A DNA stretch of 7,543 nt from JBBDMU01 sp040905685 (GCA_040905685.1 JBBDRB010000039.1:1-7543), one strand, 5' to 3'. Positions 1-6,325 are shown, counted from the first letter of the stretch. Notes: generated by a model not told the origin, from the sequence alone. Numbers and translations: made by a program.

Positions 1-5
1 GTCTG

Positions 6-87
6 TACCGGCGGTCGGAGTCGAACCGACACTCCCGAAGGAACACGATTTTGAGTCGTGCGCGTCTACCAATTCCACCACGCCGGC
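6..87 (-). tRNA. tRNA-Leu, anticodon CAA
   Basis: Read on the minus strand, the sequence folds as a class II tRNA. The acceptor arm GCCGGCG (87-81) pairs with CGCCGGT (13-7), with a G-U first pair. The D-arm contains GGTAGACGCG. The anticodon stem CACGA/TCGTG encloses the loop CTCAAAA, so the anticodon is CAA, which reads the Leu codon TTG. A variable arm of about 13 bases (TTCCTTCGGGAGT) and the T-arm GTCGG-TTCGACT-CCGAC follow. The discriminator base is A. The CCA end is not encoded, since CAG follows, and must be added after transcription. The long variable arm fits Leu. No other tRNA is seen in the window. Confidence 0.96.
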
Positions 88-117
88 GCCTTTGTTTAAA
101 TGTTGTGTTCAGGGTTG

Positions 118-148
118 TAAATATAAGAAATTAGCACACAATTACGAA
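118..148 (-). promoter_or_regulatory. possible promoter of tRNA-Leu
   Basis: On the minus strand, TATATTTA (125-118) matches 7 of 8 positions of the Bacteroidota -7 element TAnnTTTG. A TTCG (148-145) lies 19 bases upstream, one mismatch from the TTTG of the -33 element. Transcription would start about 24 bases before the mature tRNA 5' end. Both boxes carry mismatches and the surrounding DNA is AT-rich, so this is tentative. Confidence 0.3.
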
Positions 149-215
149 CCATAAAGTAAATCCGGAGATTGACAACCAGGCAGCCCCGATTGCGGCCAAA
201 ACAGTACACCTTAGA

Positions 216-1052
216 TTACTGCCTGGCAAAAACCTGCTCCTTCAGGACCTCTTCCACGGCCCTGGCCACGTGTTTAGGGAAATCCACCGGTACAAAATGT
301 TTTCCGCCTTCTATCCGGTCGATAGGAGCCCGCAAATCGCGAGCCAGCCGGTTCCCGTATTTAACGGGTTGGAAGTTGTCAGCCGCTCCCCAAACAATTC
401 GCGTTGGTATTTTTATATCCGGAAGCTTTCCGGATATGGCCAGGGTATCTTTTACATCGAGAAAACGCATTTGCCTCATAAACGCTTCAGCCGCATTTAA
501 ATGCTCATAATGCTTCCAGTACTTTTCCAGCGATTCTTCTGCATTTTGTTTGTTCACATGCCCTTCCTGCATAAAAGCCTGCATAATAATGCGAATGGCC
601 GTGTTTGGCAGCCGTTCAGCCACGGTTCCGAGAGCCCGGACAGCTTTAACTCTGGGGATGGGCCATGAATCGTAACTGATGGAGTTGACCAATACCAGCC
701 CCTGTACTTTCTCCGGCATCAAAGCGGCGATGATCTGCGCCACCCCGCCACCCAGATCATGACCGACCAGGGTTACTTTATCCAGCTTTAGAGCCTCCAG
801 CCAAGAGGCCAGCCAGGCGGCCTGGTTTCCGACCGATATATTCCGGTTTCTTCCTTCTTCCACCGAGGCTCCGTAGCCGACCATCTCCCAGGCTATTCGC
901 CTTTTATTCGTTATTTCAGGTATAACATGACGCCACAGGTCAGGAGTGGTGGGAATTCCATGGATAAACACGACGGTAGGCCCGGTCCCTTTTTCAAGCC
1001 ACCGCATGTTTACGCCGTTCACTTTAATGCTTTTCTCGTTCATGGTATGCAT
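216..1052 (-). CDS. alpha/beta-fold hydrolase with Asp nucleophile (epoxide hydrolase / haloalkane dehalogenase type)
   Basis: This is a 278-residue single-domain alpha/beta hydrolase, the usual family length, with no signal peptide and so probably cytoplasmic. The oxyanion-hole motif HGIP is at residues 31-34. The nucleophile elbow G97-H-D-L-G101 places Asp99, not Ser, at the nucleophile position. The likely acid is Asp225 (in WGAADN) and the likely base is His252 (in GGKHFVP). An Asp nucleophile is typical of epoxide hydrolases and dehalogenases, which work through a covalent ester intermediate. The residue after the nucleophile is Leu rather than the halide-binding Trp of haloalkane dehalogenases, and the HGxP position has Ile rather than Asn, so dehalogenation of classical substrates is doubtful. 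The substrate is unknown. The start at 1052 is followed by another ATG at 1043, and neither has a Shine-Dalgarno site. It lies 149 bases downstream of the dehydratase gene on the same strand, so it may be transcribed separately. Confidence 0.9.
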   Translation of the reverse strand: MHTMNEKSIKVNGVNMRWLEKGTGPTVVFIHGIPTTPDLWRHVIPEITNKRRIAWEMVGYGASVEEGRNRNISVGNQAAWLASWLEALKLDKVTLVGHDLGGGVAQIIAALMPEKVQGLVLVNSISYDSWPIPRVKAVRALGTVAERLPNTAIRIIMQAFMQEGHVNKQNAEESLEKYWKHYEHLNAAEAFMRQMRFLDVKDTLAISGKLPDIKIPTRIVWGAADNFQPVKYGNRLARDLRAPIDRIEGGKHFVPVDFPKHVARAVEEVLKEQVFARQ

Positions 1053-1201
1053 GTTTGTTTAATATGTCACTTTCAAATAGAACACACCCATTGACGGATA
1101 AGTTTGTAATCACCGTGCGATCCCCGACGGAGAAACTGTAACTTTGAGGCTAAGTTCTTATCTGAAATTGTGTAAGAATACTTTTTAATATTCCTTATAA
1201 C

Positions 1202-2161
1202 TTAAACGTGCTGCATCCACGGAAGCTGATCAAGATTTACATTTCCCCCCGACAGCACCACACCGATTTGTTTGTTACGGACATTGATATTCCCGGACAT
1301 CAGGGCGGCAACAGGAACGGCCGAGGAGGGTTCTATGATGATCTTCATCCGCTCCCACACATAGCGCATGGCCAGAATGATGGCTTCTTCACTGACCGTT
1401 ATAATATCATCAGCCTGTTCGGATATGACGGCAAAGGTCAGGATACCGAGCGAAGTTCGCAGTCCGTCGGCTACCGTATCGGGACGGGTTACCGGAATAA
1501 TTTTTCCCTTCCGGAAAGACTGATATGCATCGTTGGCCGTCTCCGGTTCGGTGCCGATCACCTTTATATCCGTGTTTACCCCCTTGGCGGCCAGAGCACT
1601 GCCCGCCAGCAGGCCTCCTCCGCCTACCGGCACCAGCAACATATCCAGGTCCGGCATATCTGATGCCAGTTCCAGGGCAGCGGTCCCCTGCCCGGCAATA
1701 ATGCGATTATCGTTATAGGGGGAAATAAATACAGACCCCGTTTCCTGTTGAACTTCCCTGCACACGGCCTCCCTGGATTCCTGACCGGGATCACAAGAAC
1801 GAATATCGGCTCCGTATCCGGCCACGGCTTGCATTTTGACCGGGGTGGAGTTGGAGGGCATGATGATGGTGGCTTTAATACCCTCAGAACGGGCTGCATG
1901 AGCAAGAGCCTGTGCATGATTGCCCGATGAATGGGTTATAACGCCTCTGTTTTTTTCTTCTTTCGTGAGCGAGAGGAGGGCGTTGCTGGCTCCCCTGATC
2001 TTAAAGGAACCTGTTTTTTGGAAATTTTCACATTTGAAAAAAACTCCGGCACCCAGCCGCTTGTCCAAACTGCTGCAGGTTAAGACCGGGGTGCGGTGAA
2101 CATGCGGCGCAATACGCTGATGAGCATTACAGATGTCGGCAAAACCAACTTTATGTGGCAT
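1202..2161 (-). CDS. PLP-dependent threonine/serine dehydratase, serine racemase-like
   Basis: This 319-residue fold-type II PLP enzyme should deaminate L-threonine or L-serine to a 2-oxo acid, and may also racemise serine. The PLP Lys is Lys54 in GSFKIRGA. The substrate loop SSGNH is at 78-82, with Ser79 matching the catalytic Ser84 of mammalian serine racemase. The phosphate-binding loop GGGGL is at 180-184. Ser304 in LSGGN should contact the pyridine nitrogen. Glu205, Ala209 and Asp211 match the divalent-metal site of serine racemase. There is no C-terminal ACT-like regulatory domain, so this is the short catabolic or racemase form rather than biosynthetic IlvA. Resemblance to animal serine racemase runs along the whole chain, judged from memory rather than an alignment. 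The ATG at 2161 has no Shine-Dalgarno site but is the natural family start. It is divergent from the VOC gene. Threo-3-hydroxyaspartate ammonia-lyase is another possible activity. Confidence 0.93.
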   Translation of the reverse strand: MPHKVGFADICNAHQRIAPHVHRTPVLTCSSLDKRLGAGVFFKCENFQKTGSFKIRGASNALLSLTKEEKNRGVITHSSGNHAQALAHAARSEGIKATIIMPSNSTPVKMQAVAGYGADIRSCDPGQESREAVCREVQQETGSVFISPYNDNRIIAGQGTAALELASDMPDLDMLLVPVGGGGLLAGSALAAKGVNTDIKVIGTEPETANDAYQSFRKGKIIPVTRPDTVADGLRTSLGILTFAVISEQADDIITVSEEAIILAMRYVWERMKIIIEPSSAVPVAALMSGNINVRNKQIGVVLSGGNVNLDQLPWMQHV

Positions 2162-2225
2162 AGCGTGCAGGAGTTTAAAATTTGTTTATAGTCTACGCTT
2201 AAGGTACTGCCTCTGTTATATTATT

Positions 2226-2233
2226 CAAATTTA
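2226..2233 (-). promoter_or_regulatory. candidate -7 element for the dehydratase gene
   Basis: Read on the minus strand, TAAATTTG matches the Bacteroidota -7 consensus TAnnTTTG exactly. It would start transcription near 2219, giving a leader of about 58 bases before the ATG at 2161. No TTG or TTTG is found at the expected 19-22 base distance upstream, so support rests on one box. Confidence 0.35.
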
Positions 2234-2296
2234 CTTTATCAGGTTTGGAAATATATATAACTTGAATAAAAACAATAACGATAAAGTTAGAATACC

Positions 2297-2689
2297 ATGG
2301 CTCAGACAATGACCAAAACCACTACGTGGTTCGAGATTCCCGCAAAAGATTTCAAAAGGGCCGTTTCATTCTATGAAACGCTCTACGACACCACGTTCGA
2401 AAAAACGACAATGGGTGGAAATCCCTATGCGCTTTTTCCGGGGTCCGGTGAGGGTCCGGGCGGTGCTGTTACGGAATGGCCGGGCTTTGAGCCGGCTGAA
2501 CCGGGTACGGGTCTTGTGCTCTATCTCTTTGCAGGTGATAAAATCGATGAGATGATAGGCCGGGTCGAAAAAGCAGGTGGCCGGATATCCACACCCAAGA
2601 CATTTATCAATGATAAATATGGCCATTATTCAACCATAGTGGATACCGAAGGCAACCGTATTGCCCTGCATCAGCCGGGTTATGAATAA
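2297..2689 (+). CDS. VOC-family (glyoxalase/bleomycin resistance fold) protein
   Basis: This 130-residue protein has the layout of one vicinal-oxygen-chelate unit with two beta-alpha-beta-beta-beta modules. The first module begins with WFEIPAKDFKRAVSFYE (residues 11-27). The second has a helix near 85-94 (DEMIGRVEKAGG) and ends with GHYSTIVDTEGNRIALH (109-125), the typical closing strand pair. Such proteins act as metal-dependent lyases, dioxygenases or antibiotic-binding proteins, often as dimers. Nothing here identifies the substrate, so no specific activity is claimed. No signal peptide is seen, so it is probably cytosolic. The ATG at 2297 is chosen for family length; an in-frame ATG at 2309 is also possible, and neither has a clear Shine-Dalgarno site. 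It is followed after 27 bases by the dodecin-like gene and may be co-transcribed with it. Confidence 0.9.
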   Translation: MAQTMTKTTTWFEIPAKDFKRAVSFYETLYDTTFEKTTMGGNPYALFPGSGEGPGGAVTEWPGFEPAEPGTGLVLYLFAGDKIDEMIGRVEKAGGRISTPKTFINDKYGHYSTIVDTEGNRIALHQPGYE

Positions 2690-2707
2690 ATTTCACACAC
2701 ATCCAAC

Positions 2708-2715
2708 AGGAGAGG
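2708..2715 (+). promoter_or_regulatory. ribosome binding site of the dodecin-like gene
   Basis: AGGAGAGG ends one base before the ATG at 2717, with its AGGAG core four bases from the start codon. It is the strongest Shine-Dalgarno match in a window where most genes have none, which suggests efficient translation of this small protein. Confidence 0.7.
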
Positions 2716-2716
2716 T

Positions 2717-2920
2717 ATGCCTATCATAAAGGTAATTGAGGTTATAGCCAGTTCCAACAAGAGTTTTGATGATGCTACGCGGAATGCCGTTAAGGAAGCC
2801 TCATCGACAATCAAAAATATTCAGTCCATTTATATAAAAGAGATGAAGGCGTATGTGGACAATAATGAGATCACTTCCTTCGGTGTTAATGCCTTGATAT
2901 CGTTTGAAGTGAATCATTAG
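2717..2920 (+). CDS. dodecin family protein lacking the usual flavin-binding residues
   Basis: This 67-residue protein matches dodecin over its whole length. It opens with the strand KVIEVIASSNKSF (5-17), has a helix with DDATRNAVKEASSTIKNI (18-35), and ends in two strands (about 37-47 and 54-65). Dodecins form hollow 12-subunit spheres that store or buffer flavins. In archaeal dodecin a Trp stacks on the isoalloxazine ring and a Gln hydrogen-bonds it. By my alignment the equivalent residues here are Ser37 and Gly56, so classical flavin dimer binding looks lost. Related flavin-free or calcium-binding dodecins are known, and this may belong to them. The strong ribosome binding site suggests an abundant cytosolic product. 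It sits between the VOC and thioesterase genes. Confidence 0.92.
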   Translation: MPIIKVIEVIASSNKSFDDATRNAVKEASSTIKNIQSIYIKEMKAYVDNNEITSFGVNALISFEVNH

Positions 2921-2922
2921 GA

Positions 2923-2955
2923 TTGTGGTTAAAGGAACAATGATCCGTATATTTG
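2923..2955 (+). promoter_or_regulatory. candidate internal promoter for the thioesterase gene
   Basis: TATATTTG (2948-2955) is an exact match to TAnnTTTG, with TTG at 2923-2925 and a 22-base spacer, slightly long. Transcription would begin around 2960, some 30 bases before the ATG at 2991. It begins just after the dodecin stop codon. If real, it rules out the upstream in-frame starts at 2925 and 2940 for transcripts from this promoter. Confidence 0.5.
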
Positions 2956-2990
2956 TGTTATATACCGATTATTCACCTTACCTGCATCCT

Positions 2991-3389
2991 ATGAATTTTT
3001 ATACCCGCAAAATGGTTAAACCCGAAGATCTGAATCCCAACAGGACATTATTTGGGGGGAGCTTGTTGCGTTGGGTTGATGAAGAAGCGGCTATTTTTGC
3101 TATATGTCAGCTTGACAACTTCAGAGTTGTGACGAAGTTTATGTCTGAGATCAATTTTGTAAGTTCGGCCCGACTGGGCGACGTTCTGGAAATGGGCATG
3201 GAGGTCGTCAAATTCGGGCGAACGTCGATTACCTTCCGTTGTGTGGTTCGTAATAAATTTACCCATTCAATCATCATTACCATTGAGAAAGTGGTTTTCG
3301 TCAGTGTGGATGAAGAAGGCCGGCCACTGCCTCACAACAAAACCACCGTGAAACCGGACGATGAGATGATCAACACCGCGACCGGTTAA
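2991..3389 (+). CDS. acyl-CoA thioesterase, hotdog fold (YciA/BACH type)
   Basis: This 132-residue cytosolic hotdog protein should hydrolyse acyl-CoA to free acid and CoA. Residues 14-23 (LNPNRTLFGG) form the family signature before the hotdog helix, and Asp30 in WVDEEAAI aligns with the catalytic Asp of YciA. SEINFVSSARLGD (about 49-61) and RTSITFRC (about 72-79) are the strands that normally follow. The frame stays open upstream to a GTG at 2925 and an ATG at 2940, the latter with AAAGGA three bases before it. I prefer ATG 2991 because family similarity begins there, the length equals that of YciA, and a candidate promoter lies inside the upstream extension. The usual Gly after NPN is Arg18 here. 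The stop codon overlaps the stop of the facing desaturase gene by four bases. Confidence 0.9.
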   Translation: MNFYTRKMVKPEDLNPNRTLFGGSLLRWVDEEAAIFAICQLDNFRVVTKFMSEINFVSSARLGDVLEMGMEVVKFGRTSITFRCVVRNKFTHSIIITIEKVVFVSVDEEGRPLPHNKTTVKPDDEMINTATG

Positions 3390-4858
3390 CCAAAGCTCCG
3401 ACCGATCAGGTGATCGGCATGCAGGGCGGACAGCATTACCAGCGGTATGCCTCCGCCAGGATGGGTGCTGCCACCGGTCAGGTACAGGTTTTCGAACCAG
3501 GGAGACTGGTTGCCCGGCCTGTTAAAGGCAGCGTACCGCCCGTTTGAGGATGTCCCGTAGATACTGCCTTTATTTGACCGGTAGCGAATATGGAAATCTT
3601 CCGGGTTGATGATCTGCCGGTACAGAATATTTTCATGCAACCCAGAAAGGCCTCTGTTTTCAAGTTCCCGGAGTAGGAACGCTGCATATGTCTGGCTCTG
3701 AACGCTCCAGTTGCCGTCTCCGGTCAGGTAGGGGGCATTGACCATGATGAAAAAATTGGACCCGCCGGGAACGGCATGGCCAGGATTCAGGAACGAAGTG
3801 TTGGCTATATATATAGTCGGGTCGGCCGGCATGATCCGTTTAGAGAATATTTCGTCAAATTCCCTGCGATAATCTTTGGAAAATAAGATGTTGTGATGGG
3901 CCAGCTGCTCGTACTTCCGGTTGATACCCACTAGCATGACGAAGGCCGAACAGGAGGGTTCCGCCTTCCTGAGCCTGTTTCGTCTGGACAGGCTCAGCCG
4001 TTCCGGCTTGATCAGGTTTAAATACGTTTCACTTGAATCGCTGTTGGCAACCACCAGATCCGAGCCTATATATTCATCATGAATATACAGGCCGGTGACC
4101 GTCTTGCCGGTCACGGCTATTTCACGAACCGGAGCATTAAAGCAGAACTCAACGCCCAGGGCCCGGGCAAGGGTTATCAGGGATTCCGTTATCTTATGCA
4201 TGCCTCCGTCCACATAAAATCCACCGCCGTTAAGTTCAATGTGGGGAATTACGTTAAAGGTAGCCGGAGCCCTATAGGGGGAAGAGCCGTTGTAGGTTGA
4301 GAACCGTTTGAAAAACTGTCGCATATACACCGACCTGAATGATTTATCCACCCGGCTGCTCACCGTCCTGAAGGCGTCAATGCGGAAAGCATCTGTCCAG
4401 TTTATACCGGACAGATCCGATAAGCGCTGCAGGGGATTATCAAGAAAGGAAGCCGCTGTCCGGTCGTAAAGCCTGGAGGCATATTCGAGAAAGGGGACAT
4501 AAGCCTCTGCATCTTCGGGTGCGATTTGCCGGACTGCGGCAAGTGCCTTCTTACGATCGGAGTAGGAATTGAATTCGGTGCCGTCGGCAAAAAAATACCT
4601 GCAAAGCGGATCCAGCGGGATCAGGGTAAGATGATCTTCCAGCCTGGAACCGCAAAGACGGAAGACCTTGTCAAGGATACGAGGCATGGTCAGCAGACTG
4701 GGTCCGGTATCGAAGCGAAAGCCACCCGATTCAACCTGGCTTACTTTTCCTCCCGGAATTGAATTTTTTTCATAAACGGTAACCTGATGTCCTCTCTTTG
4801 ACAAGAGGCAGGAAACGGCCAGACCACCCAACCCTGCACCAATAACGGAAATTTTCAT
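3386..4858 (-). CDS. crtI: carotenoid desaturase, CrtI family (phytoene desaturase or CrtD-like)
   Basis: This 490-residue FAD-dependent oxidoreductase should introduce double bonds into a C40 (or C30) carotenoid precursor at the membrane. Its N-terminus has the dinucleotide-binding motif GAGLGG (7-12) with Glu30 closing the Rossmann beta-alpha-beta unit, then PGGK (35-38) and FDTGPSLLTMP, the CrtI substrate-side signature. The C-terminal FAD motif THPGGGIP is at 465-472. Length is normal for the family. I start it at ATG 4858; a TTG at 4870 would add four residues. CrtI and the 1-hydroxycarotenoid 3,4-desaturase CrtD share all these motifs, so the exact step is not settled. No other carotenoid gene (crtB, crtY, crtZ) is visible nearby, so the gene stands alone. 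It is divergent from fbp with overlapping candidate promoters and ends head-on with the thioesterase gene. Confidence 0.92.
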   Translation of the reverse strand: MKISVIGAGLGGLAVSCLLSKRGHQVTVYEKNSIPGGKVSQVESGGFRFDTGPSLLTMPRILDKVFRLCGSRLEDHLTLIPLDPLCRYFFADGTEFNSYSDRKKALAAVRQIAPEDAEAYVPFLEYASRLYDRTAASFLDNPLQRLSDLSGINWTDAFRIDAFRTVSSRVDKSFRSVYMRQFFKRFSTYNGSSPYRAPATFNVIPHIELNGGGFYVDGGMHKITESLITLARALGVEFCFNAPVREIAVTGKTVTGLYIHDEYIGSDLVVANSDSSETYLNLIKPERLSLSRRNRLRKAEPSCSAFVMLVGINRKYEQLAHHNILFSKDYRREFDEIFSKRIMPADPTIYIANTSFLNPGHAVPGGSNFFIMVNAPYLTGDGNWSVQSQTYAAFLLRELENRGLSGLHENILYRQIINPEDFHIRYRSNKGSIYGTSSNGRYAAFNRPGNQSPWFENLYLTGGSTHPGGGIPLVMLSALHADHLIGRSFG

Positions 4859-4877
4859 TCCTGAAACCAATCTTTAG

Positions 4878-4908
4878 TTGACAGTAAAGGTATACAAAAG
4901 TACCTTTA
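4878..4908 (+). promoter_or_regulatory. candidate fbp promoter
   Basis: TTG at 4878-4880 and TACCTTTA at 4901-4908 are separated by 20 bases, the same spacing as in the rimP promoter. The -7 box matches TAnnTTTG at 7 of 8 positions (final A for G). The start would be near 4915, leaving a leader of about 50 bases before the fbp ATG. It overlaps the desaturase promoter on the opposite strand. Confidence 0.5.
4885..4908. repeat. 8-bp inverted repeat between crtI and fbp
   Basis: TAAAGGTA (4885-4892) and TACCTTTA (4901-4908) form a perfect inverted repeat with an 8-base centre (TACAAAAG). Each arm doubles as the candidate -7 box of one of the two divergent genes. It could also be an operator for a dimeric regulator, or simply reflect the symmetry of the two promoters. 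Confidence 0.7.
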
Positions 4909-4914
4909 AAGCAA
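4885..4914 (-). promoter_or_regulatory. candidate crtI promoter, overlapping that of fbp
   Basis: On the minus strand TTG (4914-4912) is followed after 19 bases by TACCTTTA (4892-4885), the same -7 octamer as on the plus strand. The start would be near 4878, about 20 bases before the ATG at 4858. The two polymerase sites overlap almost completely, so they may exclude each other. Confidence 0.45.
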
Positions 4915-4964
4915 GAGAGGTTTAAAGCAGAAAAACAATCAGCTAATTCATCATTACAATTACT

Positions 4965-6005
4965 ATGGCTTTTCAGGAAAAAGCAAAGCGCCATATTACA
5001 CTTGAAGAATTCATCATTCAGGGCCAAAACCGTTTCCGCGGAGCAACCGGAGAACTTTCCCAGCTTCTGCGCGATATCGGGCTGGCGACCAAAATCATTT
5101 CCAGGGAAGTCAATAAAGCCGGCATAACCAATATTCTGGGACTGGACGGCGGGGAGAATGTCCACGGTGAGCGTGTCAAAAAGCTGGATGTGTTTTCCAA
5201 TGACCAGATGATCCATGCACTAAGCCGTTCCGATATGGTCAACATGGTTATTTCAGAGGAAGAGGAGAACATTATCCGTCTTGACAGTACCTCGGGCAAT
5301 TACATTGTGTATATGGATCCTCTGGACGGGTCTTCCAATATTGATGTCAATGTTTCCATAGGCACGATCTTTTCCATCTATATGAGAAAATCTCACCGGG
5401 CCGATTACCCGGACGAAGATGATGCTTTGCAGCCGGGGATCAATCAGGTTGCAGCCGGCTATGTACTCTATGGCTCCAGCACGATCCTGGTCTATACCAC
5501 CGGGATCGGTGTCAGTGCCTTTACGCTCGATCCCAGCATAGGTGAGTTCTTTCTGTGTGAAGACAACATCAAGATCCCTGAACAGGGGTCCTGCTACAGC
5601 GTGAATGAAGGCAGTTTTAACTCCTGGTCGTCCGGGCTGCGCGAGTACATCAAATACTGCAAAGCCGAACACCCGCCTTCATCCCGGCCCTACAGCTCTA
5701 GGTATATCGGGTCAATGGTTGCCGATGTGCACCGGACATTGCTTAAAGGCGGGATATTTATCTATCCGGCAACTGATAAATACCAGGATGGAAAACTCCG
5801 GCTGATGTATGAATGCAATCCGCTGGCCTTCATAACCGAGCAGGCCGGGGGAAAGGTCACCACGGGCGTCAGACGCATCATGGAAATCGAGCCGAAACAC
5901 ATTCACCAGCGCACACCCATTTATCTGGGGTCCACGGCCAATGTAAATATGGCCGAAGATTTTCTCAAGGAGTACGCCTACAGTTCGATTAGTTCAACTT
6001 CATAG
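4965..6005 (+). CDS. fbp: class I fructose-1,6-bisphosphatase
   Basis: Fbp hydrolyses fructose 1,6-bisphosphate to fructose 6-phosphate and phosphate, the committed step of gluconeogenesis, in the cytosol. The 346-residue length is normal for class I. Metal ligands are visible: Glu98-Glu99 in ISEEEE, and Asp118 and Asp121 in MDPLDGSSNID, almost the same numbering as pig FBPase. The sugar-phosphate segment GSMVADVHRTL and the late metal-binding motif RLMYECNP, equivalent to the Glu280 region, follow. The N-terminal ITLEEFI and GELSQLLRDI helices are typical. The ATG at 4965 has no strong Shine-Dalgarno site. The gene is divergent from crtI, and its last 28 bases overlap the 3' end of the opposing HMA gene, so its final residues (SSISSTS) are encoded opposite the end of that gene. 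No terminator is seen after the stop. Confidence 0.98.
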   Translation: MAFQEKAKRHITLEEFIIQGQNRFRGATGELSQLLRDIGLATKIISREVNKAGITNILGLDGGENVHGERVKKLDVFSNDQMIHALSRSDMVNMVISEEEENIIRLDSTSGNYIVYMDPLDGSSNIDVNVSIGTIFSIYMRKSHRADYPDEDDALQPGINQVAAGYVLYGSSTILVYTTGIGVSAFTLDPSIGEFFLCEDNIKIPEQGSCYSVNEGSFNSWSSGLREYIKYCKAEHPPSSRPYSSRYIGSMVADVHRTLLKGGIFIYPATDKYQDGKLRLMYECNPLAFITEQAGGKVTTGVRRIMEIEPKHIHQRTPIYLGSTANVNMAEDFLKEYAYSSISSTS

Positions 6006-6325
6006 CCAATTTTCCTCAGAGCTTCCTGAATTTCGGGGAAGTCGGGAATGGAGTCGGAAACAGGCCTGATAATGGCCGTTTCCTCTTCCAGGCTGACCTG
6101 AACTTCAGCAATACCGTTGATCTTCTCCAGAACATTGGTCGCTGATACCACACAGGCCTCACAATGCAGGCCCTTAACCGAAAGGACTATGTTTCCCTCG
6201 GCCGTGAGCAGAACGTCCGTTTCCGGATTTTGCTCATCGACGGAACAGGCCGTGATCAGAATGGAAATAAATAAAACGGACAAAAAGGTCCGCGCCGGGG
6301 CAATAAGAAATGGATTAAAAGTCAA
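5978..6325 (-). CDS. lipoprotein with heavy-metal-associated (HMA) domain
   Basis: Read from a TTG at 6325, this is a 115-residue protein. It opens with a hydrophobic signal (about 14-26) and the lipobox ITAC, giving a lipidated Cys27, followed by a short linker and one HMA domain (about 45-115). The metal-binding motif is GLHCEAC, with Cys55 and Cys58 as expected ligands, then a ferredoxin-like fold ending in ALRKIGYEVELIEL. HMA domains bind soft metals such as Cu(I), Zn(II) or Hg(II). Lipid anchoring puts this one in the envelope, unlike cytosolic CopZ chaperones. I chose TTG 6325 because GGGAAGG lies 8 bases upstream and the resulting N-terminus is a normal signal; longer in-frame starts would translate the DUF192 gene out of frame. 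It overlaps the DUF192 gene by 11 bases, suggesting coupled translation, and overlaps fbp by 28 bases tail-to-tail. Confidence 0.85.
   Translation of the reverse strand: MTFNPFLIAPARTFLSVLFISILITACSVDEQNPETDVLLTAEGNIVLSVKGLHCEACVVSATNVLEKINGIAEVQVSLEEETAIIRPVSDSIPDFPEIQEALRKIGYEVELIEL

Noticed and set aside
88..215. Terminator or small gene between the hydrolase and tRNA-Leu
   Set aside because: GC-rich complementarity near 181-199 is imperfect and lacks a T-tract, and no open frame with a plausible start was found.
1074..1081. TCTATTTG on the minus strand as a promoter box for the hydrolase gene
   Set aside because: It has one mismatch to the -7 consensus and no TTG at the right distance; matches of this quality are expected by chance in AT-rich DNA.
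1175..1198. AT-rich hairpin after the dehydratase gene (AGGAATA / TATTCTT, minus strand)
   Set aside because: The stem is weak, with few G-C pairs and a G-U, and no T-tract follows on the minus strand, so a terminator cannot be supported.
1208..1663. A 151-codon plus-strand open frame opposite the dehydratase gene
   Set aside because: It is fully antisense to a well-conserved enzyme, shows no recognisable domain, and has low-complexity composition typical of a shadow frame.
4770..5216. A 148-codon minus-strand open frame across the crtI-fbp gap
   Set aside because: It runs antisense through the conserved N-terminus of fbp and through the promoter region, with no domain recognised.
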